From NCBI GenBank assembly GCA_963682005.1, contig OY820914.1, positions 868,001 through 932,000 of the forward strand: DNA of 64,000 nucleotides, in the 5' to 3' direction. Shown here in pieces: positions 49,278 to 56,944 of the stretch; the stretch's first letter is position 1, and every line of letters starts with the position of its first letter. The notes beneath the pieces were generated by a model. The model was given only the letters and a program-made list of their open reading frames with translations, made no database searches and had not been told where the DNA came from. This DNA comes from CAIYUC01 sp963682005 (GTDB lineage Bacteria > Bacteroidota > Bacteroidia > Bacteroidales > FEN-979). The translations under genes were made by a program, and so were the position numbers.

Positions 49278-50024
49278 AACAAATTATGTTTAAATTATTA
49301 TATTTCAATTATTTATATCGCTGAATGGACGAACAGATTTTCGATAAGCAGGTGAAATTATTGAGAATCAATGATTGTTTAAAAATTCACAGCAAGTTAA
49401 AATAAAGATATTATTCTCATCAAAAAAATATTCGAAAAATAAGGGATTTCCCTGATATTGAGATGCAACTAATTATATTTGTGCTGTTTACATAACTAAA
49501 TATCTCACATTTCTTATCAATTTTGCAGGCTCAATACGAAAAAATTTCAAATAGAAGATTTTTTCGCTCATTATTAACATAACATTTCGTGAAATTTTTC
49601 TTCTTTTTATGATTTTATATATGTGTGTATTACAATTAATTATATTCTTATTTTCTCTTACACTGCAGATTACACACCGTTGTTTAATTATTACAAGTTG
49701 AATCTCTATCTGTTACATAGATTTTTTAAATACATATGTTACGGGAAACCGGAATAATATTTTTCCGGAAACCGGAATGCCGGATCCTCTTAATAATATG
49801 CAGCGCAAAAATCTGGCGACTGAGAACACGTCTTTATACTCTAAGAGAAAGGATTTGTTTCAAAGGATGTTCTTAATCTAAAACCGAAACCCCATTTATT
49901 GAAAGATATAAAACCTGATTTTTTATTGCTGAAAATGTTCTGGTCATCATATACTTGTTAGTTCCGAATAATAAAGTAATTTTACATCTTCCTTCAAACC
50001 ATATGTGATTAAAATCCATCAATC
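49278..50024. other. Divergent intergenic region upstream of the giant gene and the C10 protease
   Basis: About 750 bp of AT-rich DNA without a credible gene. It must hold promoters for both divergent genes. A near match to the -7 consensus for the protease (TATACTTG) lies near 49,952; no exact TAnnTTTG was found for the giant gene. A duplicated 12-mer is listed separately. The length suggests room for regulation, but no known site was recognised. Confidence 0.6.
49744..49778. repeat. Duplicated 12-mer with a short hairpin in the divergent intergenic region
   Basis: The 12-mer GGAAACCGGAAT occurs at 49,744-49,755 and again at 49,767-49,778, 23 bp apart. Within it CCGGAA (49,749-49,754) can pair with TTCCGG (49,763-49,768) over an 8-nt AT loop. 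The spacing of about two helical turns would suit a paired protein-binding site, but this is only a structural observation. Confidence 0.45.
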
Positions 50025-51449
50025 ATGAAAAATTGTTTAGTGATTTTCCTGTCCACCCTGGTGATGAATTTCTGTTTCGCAGGTCAGCTGGTTAATAATC
50101 AAACAGCCATGGATATTGCGAAAACCTGGTTAACATATCAGCAGCCAAATAATTCCGTCGCTGTTCAGGAACTTATTTCTTTCACGGAAAAAAATGGAAA
50201 CGTCCTGTTTTACCTGGTTAAGCTAAATCCTAAAGGGTTCCTGGTCATTTCAGCTAATTATGACCTTCCTCCTGTTATTGCCTACTCCTTAACCAATGAT
50301 CCTGATAGAGAAGGAAGGCTTACATCCCTCCTTCAGGCCGATCTGTCGCAAAGGATCAGGAACATTCCCAAACTGCCGGCAGAATTGCTGAAGGAACGAC
50401 ACCAGGCATGGGAGTTATTGTCATTTCCTTCGCCGGCGTACCGGTTCTTCCAGCAGTGGCCCGATCCGGGAACTACCTCCACCGGCGGATGGCTCGAAAC
50501 CAACTGGACCCAGGATCCTCCATATAACTTGCTTTGTCCGATCGATCCTGTAACATTTAACCGCAGCATCGCCGGCTGTCCTGCAGTTGCAATGAGTCAG
50601 ATCGTCAACTTTCATTCCACGACGAACCTCGTCCATTTCACGGATGTTGATGACTACTATCACAATTACCAGGGAAGGCAATACTATATTGATGACGATC
50701 ACCTGCAGCAGGACTTCCCCTCATGGTCCGAACTCAACGATCTGCTGGATACGATCGATGTAAAATATCACCAGAATATTCCCCTGAAAGACCAGGAGAA
50801 AGCTGCACTTGTTTACGCCTGTGGTGCTGCAGCAACCCAGGTGTTCACTTCAACGGGATCAGGAACTTTCGGGGTCAGCCAGGCTTTCGCTGCTTTTCAG
50901 AAATTCAATTTCAGCGAAGTTGAATTGCTTCATGATACCGACACGAACCTGTATTCAAGAATGGCGCAGAACATAAAAGATACACTTCCGGTTCATCTTG
51001 CCGTTGTAGACCCGGGTTGGACGATGGGTCACAATGTAGTTGTGGACGGATACAACACCGATAACTATTTCCATCTGAACTTCGGATGGGGCGGTGCTGC
51101 CAATGGCTGGTACCTTCTGCCTGATGAAATTCCCTACGGATTAACGGTGATAGAAGGGGCTATTGTGGACATCATTCCTGATAATACAACCGGGATGGAA
51201 CGAAGGACTTCGGGTAGCATTGCAATTTATCCCAACCCCGCCCGGGATAAGGTCAATATCCGGACTTGGATTAATGAAAACTCAACAGTCACCCTCTATT
51301 CTATCAACGGCCGACAACTGAAAACGAAAGTACTTCCCGGACCTGCAGGATTCATGGATATTTCCGGCTACCCTGACGGATCATATCTGCTAAAGATCAC
51401 AAATATCAAGGAAACGAAAACCGAAAAATTCACGATCAGGAACCACTGA
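50025..51449 (+). CDS. C10 (streptopain-like) cysteine protease with T9SS sorting tail
   Basis: The 474-residue product starts with a signal peptide (hydrophobic residues 4-18, cleavage near residue 20). A propeptide-like region with the KLNPKGFLVISANYDLPPV motif (about 66-84) resembles the Spi/C10 inhibitory prodomain. The catalytic domain has the nucleophile in SIAGCPAVAMSQI (Cys185) and the catalytic His in GHNVVVDGY (His336), followed by YFHLNFGWGG and NGWYLL, the standard end of the C10 active-site region. Residues from about 399 (IAIYPNPARDKV, then YLLKITN) form a type A T9SS sorting domain. It is therefore predicted to be an exported or surface-attached endopeptidase. It is divergent from the giant gene, and its 3' end meets an octamer repeat. 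Confidence 0.92.
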   Translation: MKNCLVIFLSTLVMNFCFAGQLVNNQTAMDIAKTWLTYQQPNNSVAVQELISFTEKNGNVLFYLVKLNPKGFLVISANYDLPPVIAYSLTNDPDREGRLTSLLQADLSQRIRNIPKLPAELLKERHQAWELLSFPSPAYRFFQQWPDPGTTSTGGWLETNWTQDPPYNLLCPIDPVTFNRSIAGCPAVAMSQIVNFHSTTNLVHFTDVDDYYHNYQGRQYYIDDDHLQQDFPSWSELNDLLDTIDVKYHQNIPLKDQEKAALVYACGAAATQVFTSTGSGTFGVSQAFAAFQKFNFSEVELLHDTDTNLYSRMAQNIKDTLPVHLAVVDPGWTMGHNVVVDGYNTDNYFHLNFGWGGAANGWYLLPDEIPYGLTVIEGAIVDIIPDNTTGMERRTSGSIAIYPNPARDKVNIRTWINENSTVTLYSINGRQLKTKVLPGPAGFMDISGYPDGSYLLKITNIKETKTEKFTIRNH

Positions 51450-51457
51450 CCACCCTA

Positions 51458-51592
51458 CTATTTCGCTATTTCGCTATTTCGCTACTTCGCTACTTCGCTA
51501 TTTCGCTATTTCGCTACTTCGCTACTTCGCTACTTCGCTATTTCGCTACTTCGCTATTTCGCTACTTCGCTATTTCGCTATTTCGCTACTTA
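51458..51592. repeat. Octamer tandem repeat CTA(C/T)TTCG, about 16 copies
   Basis: An uninterrupted run of the 8-mer CTATTTCG or CTACTTCG fills the gap between two convergent genes, from just after the protease stop to the stop codon of the PepSY-type gene, which overlaps its last partial unit. The only variable position is C/T at base 4. A second, shorter array of the same unit lies at 59,053-59,121, and a degenerate piece (gatatagcgaaattg) near 52,170. Confidence 0.9.
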
Positions 51593-52156
51593 CATATAGT
51601 ACAACAGGAACAACGCTGGCAGCAGGATTCCGATGGCCGTCAGCCATGCACCTCTTCGCAGGATCCCGTTTTTCCCTTTCAGAACAAAAAGTCCGGTTAT
51701 CGCAAGGATGATCAGCGAAACGGCATAGAGATCGGAGAACCAGGTGTAAAGTTGCCTGATGTTGTTATAATGCATCAGGTTGAACTCCTTAATAACATAT
51801 CGCGTGGTTTTTTTCTCGCGCCATGCTGACCCGTCAGTCAGATCGATGCTGATGGATCCGTTGGTCAGGAATATTTGCAGCGACTGGTTCCCCGGAATAA
51901 AACTTTTCAAATGGTTCTTCTCCCCTATCTGGTCAAGGACCTTCAATACATAGGTTTTATCCGGATCACCACCGGGTGGCAATGGAACGGTGAATCTTGA
52001 GTACGATTTCCCGTAATCCGGATGACTGAAATCCCCCGATTTAAAATGGTTCAGGACGATCCCGGAAATGGCATAAATAATGGTCATTCCGAAACACAAA
52101 TAACCAATATCGCGGTGTAACACATTGTTCCACCGGCGTAATGTCTTTAGTTCCAT
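51590..52156 (-). CDS. PepSY-associated transmembrane protein
   Basis: The 188-residue product has an N-terminal helix with LHRDIGYLCFGMTIIYAISG (about residues 13-32), a non-membrane middle part (about 37-125), and two C-terminal helices (about 144-158 and 170-187). The His-Arg-Asp start of helix one and the later NLMHYNNIRQLYTWFSDLYA segment are typical of the PepSY_TM-like family, whose members are linked to iron or redox processes in the membrane. No precise function is known. It probably forms a unit with the lipoprotein gene 156 bp upstream. Its stop codon lies within the last partial octamer of the adjacent repeat. Confidence 0.75.
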   Translation of the reverse strand: MELKTLRRWNNVLHRDIGYLCFGMTIIYAISGIVLNHFKSGDFSHPDYGKSYSRFTVPLPPGGDPDKTYVLKVLDQIGEKNHLKSFIPGNQSLQIFLTNGSISIDLTDGSAWREKKTTRYVIKEFNLMHYNNIRQLYTWFSDLYAVSLIILAITGLFVLKGKNGILRRGAWLTAIGILLPALFLLYYM

Positions 52157-52312
52157 ATGTCAGATGGTGATATAGCGAAATTGTGAAATGACGAAAAGAA
52201 TTTTTCTGATTGACCTAATTTTTCTAATTGACCTGATTGATCTAAACAGGATTTAGTATAACGTTTGGTGTTTTTAGAAATCAGGGTGATTAGTATAATT
52301 AGAAATTCCGGA

Positions 52313-52855
52313 TCATTTGATCTCTTCCACCTTTTCCGCCTCGATAGAATAGAATGACAGGTGATCCTTCCCGCTGTTCTTCAGATCCTCCCTGAGTGAA
52401 TTAATCTGGTCGAGCTTGTCGTTCACACTTTGGTCTTCATGACCCACAGCACCGGAATGGACTCCTGCTTCATGATTTTCCTCCGGTTTTTTCACTTCAT
52501 TTTCCCAATCAGAAAGATATTTTTCATCGATCCGCTCTTCTTTGAGTATTCCGGATACCTTGACACGGCTACCCACAAGTTTCTCGTCGAATTTGATGAT
52601 ACCGGCTCCGGCCGTAACCTCAACCCTGATGCTGTCCGTTCCGTCCACGAGAAACAGGCGTTTGCCGGAATGCTTGCATGTATGAAAAACCGTACCTTCA
52701 ATGATCACAGGCTTTTCAACACTGTTTGGCGCCGACTGTTCAAAGGTAAGGACTGCCAGTTTTACTGCATTGTTGTATTTATCATCCTTTCCGCTGTTGC
52801 AGGAAAATAAAAACATTCCGCTAAGCAGAATTAAGCAAAAAAGTCTTGGTGCCAT
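52313..52855 (-). CDS. Lipoprotein with an OB-fold-like domain
   Basis: The 180-residue product has a lipoprotein signal ending LFSC (Cys19). Residues about 50-110 (VIIEGTVFHTCKHSGKRLFL, IRVEVTAG, LVGSRVKVSGILKEERID) have the strand pattern of a small OB-fold like those in periplasmic DNA/tRNA-anti-codon-type domains, with a Cys-Lys-His cluster. The C-terminal third is charged, probably helical, and contains several His residues (HEAGVHSGAVGHEDQ), which might bind metal. It lies upstream of the PepSY-type gene on the same strand. I do not recognise a named family with certainty. Confidence 0.7.
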   Translation of the reverse strand: MAPRLFCLILLSGMFLFSCNSGKDDKYNNAVKLAVLTFEQSAPNSVEKPVIIEGTVFHTCKHSGKRLFLVDGTDSIRVEVTAGAGIIKFDEKLVGSRVKVSGILKEERIDEKYLSDWENEVKKPEENHEAGVHSGAVGHEDQSVNDKLDQINSLREDLKNSGKDHLSFYSIEAEKVEEIK

Positions 52856-52877
52856 AGGTTCTGGTTTTTAATTTTTG

Positions 52878-52885
52878 CAAAGATG
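52878..52885 (-). promoter_or_regulatory. Candidate -7 element for the lipoprotein gene
   Basis: On the minus strand CATCTTTG differs by one base from the Bacteroidota -7 consensus TAnnTTTG and lies 22 bp upstream of the ATG at 52,855. No good -33 TTTG is seen at the usual distance. Confidence 0.35.
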
Positions 52886-53383
52886 GCAATTTTTATGAAA
52901 AAAACGAAGAATATCATGCTTCAAATTTCATCTTCCGAGAGGCTGAATTGGCGTCTTTTTCGGAATTCAAATTTTTACCAAATTATAACGCGCTAACAAT
53001 GTGTTCTTTAGCTTTCTTATTTGGTTTAAAAAAATTTGTGAAAACAATCACACTTAACTATTTGTTATTCTGCGTCTTACAAGGCCATAAAATTTATAAC
53101 CATTAAACATTCATCAGGGTTAAATAAGAATGATAGGTTATTCCAAAGATAGTTAAACACTGGTAATATGATAGTTGTGAATTATCGCCCTTCATTAAGG
53201 TTACTTTTGTATTCGTCTTATGTATATAGTTATATATTTACTTTTATTAATATTAAATATTCATAAGACGACTGGCTTGGGAAATTCGGGTTCTGACAAC
53301 ATTTCTTATAAAGGCAATGAGAAAGACTGAATGGAACATTCCGGGAGTGTAAATAAATCATTAACTAATCAAAACGACAAAAA
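52886..53383. other. AT-rich intergenic region upstream of the 1,113-residue protein gene
   Basis: No credible ORF is present in this stretch of about 500 bp. TACTTTTG at 53,202-53,209 fits TAnnTTTG exactly and could be the -7 element of the downstream plus-strand gene, giving a leader of about 170 nt. I see no known riboswitch or RNA fold. Confidence 0.4.
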
Positions 53384-56300
53384 ATGAAAAAAATTCTAAT
53401 TCTTAATCTGATTGTGTTTATCGGAGCATTTATTATTTTTTCGGGTTTTGGTGGTGGAGATCCAAATTCTGATTCACCTTCCGGGGCTCCGGCCGGTTAT
53501 ACCGGTTCGCCGGGCGATGGAAATAACTGTACCGCATGTCATGGAGGAACAGCAACCACTGTGGCAGGCTGGATAACTTCCAATATTCCGGCATCCGGAT
53601 ATGTACCCGGAACAACTTACAGCATCACCGCTACGTCAACCGGTTCCGGGGGTAAAGGATTTGAAGTTTCACCACAGAGTCCGACAGGCACTCTGCTTGG
53701 AACAATGACAGCTGGAACGAACAACAAACTGGTAGGGTCCGGTAAGTATGTAACACACACAGGAACGGTCACAGCGGCTACAGCTACCTGGACATTCAAC
53801 TGGACAGCACCGGCTGCAGGAACAGGAACTGTAACTTTTTACGGAGCCTTTGCAATTACAACCTCTACAACGCGTCTTTCTACACTTGTTGTAAGCGAAG
53901 CAACATCAACACCGCTGACAGCAATAGCCACAGCGACACCTTCTTCCATCAATGCAGGACAGTCATCACAGCTGAATGTCAATGCAACAGGTGGTACCGG
54001 ATCATATACATATTCATGGACATCTGTTCCTGCAGGGTTTACTTCTACGTTAAAAAACCCGGTTGTCACTCCTTCCGTTACGACTATCTATAATGTGTTA
54101 GTCACAAGCGGAACACAAACAGCTAACTCATCGGCCACAGTCACCGTTATCCCTTTATTGACTGCATCAGCTACCGCCACGCCATCATCCATCAACCCGG
54201 GACAATCCTCCCAGCTTAATGTTACGGCAACTGGAGGTACAGGAACATACAGCTATTCATGGACTTCTGTGCCGGCAGGATTTACTTCAACGCTGAAAAA
54301 CCCGGTGGTTACTCCTTCTGTAACAACTACCTATAATGTGGTTGTCACAAGCGGAACGCAAACAGCCAGCTCCTCTGTTACGGTAACAGTTACGGCCTAT
54401 CCCCCACTAACAGCCACAGCAACCGCCACACCATCATCCATCAATTCCGGACAATCATCCCAGCTTAATGTTACGGCAACTGGAGGTACAGGAACATACA
54501 CCTATTCATGGACTTCTGTGCCGGCCGGATTTACTTCAACGCTAAAAAACCCGGTTGTCACTCCTTCCGTTACGACTACCTATAATGTGGTTGTCACGAG
54601 CGGAACACAAACAGCTAACTCATCGGCCTCGGTCACTGTCATACCTGTATTGACTGCAGCAGCTACCGCCACTCCGTCATCGATCAACCCGGGACAATCC
54701 TCCCAGCTTGATGTTACAGCAACTGGCGGTACCGGGTCATATACATATTCATGGACTTCCGTCCCGGCCGGGTTTACTTCAACATTGAAAAACCCGGTTG
54801 TGACGCCATCTGCAACAACTGCATACACAGTGCAGGTTACAAGCGGAACTCAAACAGCGAGCTCTTCAGTTACGGTGACGGTTATTTCTTATCCTACCTT
54901 AACTGCAACAGCAACCGCCACACCATCATCCATAAATCCTGGACAATCGTCCCAGCTTGATGTTACAGCAACAGGTGGCACAGGTTCATACAGCTATTCA
55001 TGGACTTCAGTCCCGGCCGGGTTTACATCCACATTGAAGAATCCGGTTGTGACACCGTCAGTGACAACCGCTTATACAGTCCAGGTTACCAGTGGTACAC
55101 AAACAGCCAGTTCTTCGGTGACTGTCGCAGTATCCTCCTATCCTCCATTAACCGCAGTGGCAACGGCAACTCCTTCCACCGTCAACCAGGGACAATCATC
55201 CCAGCTTGATGTTACAGCGACAGGGGGAACAGGCTCATACAGCTATTCCTGGACCTCCGTCCCGGCCGGGTTTACTTCAACACTGAAAAATCCGGTTGTT
55301 ACACCATCGGCGAGCACTACTTACACAGTGGCAGTTACAAGCGGAACTCAAACAGTCAGTTCATCTGTACTTGTTACTGTAATTCAAACCCTCACAGCAT
55401 CGGCCAGTGCAACACCATCTTCAATTAACCCAGGACAATCGTCCCAGCTTGATGTAAATGCATCCGGTGGCACCGGATCATACAACTATTCATGGACTTC
55501 AGTCCCGGCCGGGTTCACTTCAACGCTGAAAAATCCGGTTGTTACTCCGTCGGCAACAACCTCCTACACTGTACAGGTCACCAGCGGAACACAGACAGCA
55601 AACTCATCTGTAACAGTCACCGTTTCTGATGTCACTGTGCTGACTGCTTCGGCATCGGCCACTCCTGCCTCAATAACCGCAGGTGGTACTTCACAGCTGA
55701 ATGTTGCAGTTACCGGCGGCACCGGAACGTACACATTTTCGTGGACCTCAAATCCCGCAGGATTTACCTCCACCATTAAAAATCCTTCTGTCTCTCCGTC
55801 TGTTACTACAACCTATACCGTAGTTGTATCAGATGGCAGCCAGACAGCCAGCTCATCTGCCGCGGTAACGGTGACCGAAATGCTGAACATTACTGTAACA
55901 GCTACTCCCGCGTCGATCACAGCCGGTCAGTCATCCCAATTGAATGTTAACGCAACAGGTGGCACCGGGTCATACACATATTCCTGGTCCTCGGTACCGG
56001 CCGGATTTACATCGACCCTAAAAAATCCCGTGGTATCACCAACGGTAACGACTCAATACACCGTTGCGGTTACAAGCGGTTCACAGGTGAAAAGCAAATC
56101 TGTTACTGTAACAGTAGTTACTTCATCCCTTCGCGTAAGAGCTAAAGCCAAACCTGATCATATTGAAAAAGGCGATCGTACTCACCTCTACGGTTATGCA
56201 TCCGGTGGGAATGGCAATTATTCATATACCTGGACGTCCAATCCGCCGGGATTCACATCACATCAGCAGAATCCAACTGCCAGGCCAAGGGTTACAACGG

Positions 56301-56725
56301 TCTATACCCTGATGGTTACAAGCGGGAACAAGGTTGGTTCTGCACATGTGAAAGTATATGTTGAAGATGAAGAAAATGACCAATTGGCTGACACCTCAAC
56401 ACCTGATGCAACGAATGAGCCTGGGTTTAAAGACGCTGCTGTCATTTCTTCAAATCAATTGAATCCTTCAGAAGGAGTTATAAATACGATCGTTTCTCCC
56501 AATCCGAGCACAGGTGCAATTACACTTACGCTGGACGGGGATTATTCGGGAAATGCAACAGTGGTGATCATGGATCTGAAAGGGGTGACTATCCGCAGTG
56601 AATCAATCACAATTTCAGGGAAACAGTTCCTGTATTATGACCTGTCATCATATCCTAAGGGAATATATTTTATCAGGGTCAGGACGGAACATGAAATTAA
56701 AACATCAAAAATTCTTCTCCAGTAA
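53384..56725 (+). CDS. Secreted protein: CxxCH N-terminal domain, ten Ig-like repeats, T9SS tail
   Basis: The 1,113-residue product has a signal peptide (hydrophobic to about residue 20), then GYTGSPGDGNNCTACHGGTA, a CxxCH motif (Cys49, Cys52, His53). This start matches the choice-of-anchor V / reeler-like N-terminal domain of Bacteroidota exported proteins, which extends to about residue 175. Ten tandem Ig/PKD-like repeats of about 80-85 residues follow (about 178-1,000), with units of the type ATPSSINPGQSSQL, ATGGTGSYTYSWTSVPAGF, KNPVVTPSVTT, VTSGTQTA. The first seven are very similar; the last three diverge. The C-terminus (SPNPSTGAITLTLDG, then YPKGIYFIRVRT) is a type A T9SS sorting domain. 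Surface attachment is predicted. Whether heme is bound is unknown. Confidence 0.88.
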   Translation: MKKILILNLIVFIGAFIIFSGFGGGDPNSDSPSGAPAGYTGSPGDGNNCTACHGGTATTVAGWITSNIPASGYVPGTTYSITATSTGSGGKGFEVSPQSPTGTLLGTMTAGTNNKLVGSGKYVTHTGTVTAATATWTFNWTAPAAGTGTVTFYGAFAITTSTTRLSTLVVSEATSTPLTAIATATPSSINAGQSSQLNVNATGGTGSYTYSWTSVPAGFTSTLKNPVVTPSVTTIYNVLVTSGTQTANSSATVTVIPLLTASATATPSSINPGQSSQLNVTATGGTGTYSYSWTSVPAGFTSTLKNPVVTPSVTTTYNVVVTSGTQTASSSVTVTVTAYPPLTATATATPSSINSGQSSQLNVTATGGTGTYTYSWTSVPAGFTSTLKNPVVTPSVTTTYNVVVTSGTQTANSSASVTVIPVLTAAATATPSSINPGQSSQLDVTATGGTGSYTYSWTSVPAGFTSTLKNPVVTPSATTAYTVQVTSGTQTASSSVTVTVISYPTLTATATATPSSINPGQSSQLDVTATGGTGSYSYSWTSVPAGFTSTLKNPVVTPSVTTAYTVQVTSGTQTASSSVTVAVSSYPPLTAVATATPSTVNQGQSSQLDVTATGGTGSYSYSWTSVPAGFTSTLKNPVVTPSASTTYTVAVTSGTQTVSSSVLVTVIQTLTASASATPSSINPGQSSQLDVNASGGTGSYNYSWTSVPAGFTSTLKNPVVTPSATTSYTVQVTSGTQTANSSVTVTVSDVTVLTASASATPASITAGGTSQLNVAVTGGTGTYTFSWTSNPAGFTSTIKNPSVSPSVTTTYTVVVSDGSQTASSSAAVTVTEMLNITVTATPASITAGQSSQLNVNATGGTGSYTYSWSSVPAGFTSTLKNPVVSPTVTTQYTVAVTSGSQVKSKSVTVTVVTSSLRVRAKAKPDHIEKGDRTHLYGYASGGNGNYSYTWTSNPPGFTSHQQNPTARPRVTTVYTLMVTSGNKVGSAHVKVYVEDEENDQLADTSTPDATNEPGFKDAAVISSNQLNPSEGVINTIVSPNPSTGAITLTLDGDYSGNATVVIMDLKGVTIRSESITISGKQFLYYDLSSYPKGIYFIRVRTEHEIKTSKILLQ
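53915..56365 (+). repeat. Ten tandem Ig-like repeats within the CxxCH protein
   Basis: Unit starts can be followed as LTAIATATPSS, LTASATATPSS, LTATATATPSS, LTAAATATPSS, LTATATATPSS, LTAVATATPST, LTASASATPSS, LTASASATPAS, LNITVTATPAS and LRVRAKAKPDH. Similarity falls from the N-terminal to the C-terminal copies, so the array probably grew at its N-terminal side. These repeats lack the Cys pair found in the giant protein's PKD-like domains. Confidence 0.85.
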
Positions 56726-56779
56726 CCTTGTAAACACAGTGAATCAGCGAGGCTGGTAAAAGCCCTGATTTGCCGCAGT

Positions 56780-56830
56780 GGCGCAAATTCGCAGAGATAA
56801 TACATCCGAGATCCTCTGCGTTTTTGCGCC
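56780..56830. repeat. Imperfect inverted repeat downstream of the CxxCH protein gene
   Basis: The 17-nt arm at 56,780-56,796 (ggcgcaaattcgcagag) pairs with 56,814-56,830 (ctctgcgtttttgcgcc) at 15 of 17 positions over a 17-nt loop. It starts about 55 nt after the stop codon. It may act as a transcript-end structure, and it resembles GCGCAAA/CGCAGAG interspersed elements that I recognise from Bacteroidota intergenic DNA. Confidence 0.6.
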
Positions 56831-56915
56831 CTGCTTTTCTATACCTGTCTGAAATCCTGTAACCTTTTCCTTATCTGTTTCCTGTTTGTTTTAAAATCAT
56901 TTTGTAAAGAAAGAA

Positions 56916-56923
56916 TATCTTTG
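56916..56923 (+). promoter_or_regulatory. Candidate -7 element for the M13 peptidase gene
   Basis: TATCTTTG is an exact match to TAnnTTTG and ends 21 bp before the ATG at 56,945. A -33 TTTG at the usual 19-21 bp spacing is not clear. Confidence 0.5.
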
Positions 56924-56944
56924 CAATTCTAATATGATCTACTT

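Noticed and set aside
49278..50024. Hidden small gene or RNA in the divergent intergenic region
   Set aside because: No open frame with plausible composition and no recognisable RNA fold; only AT-rich DNA and the 12-mer pair.
53433..55776. Minus-strand open frames opposite the CxxCH protein
   Set aside because: They repeat with the Ig-like units and have no family signature; the plus strand has signal peptide, repeats and sorting tail.
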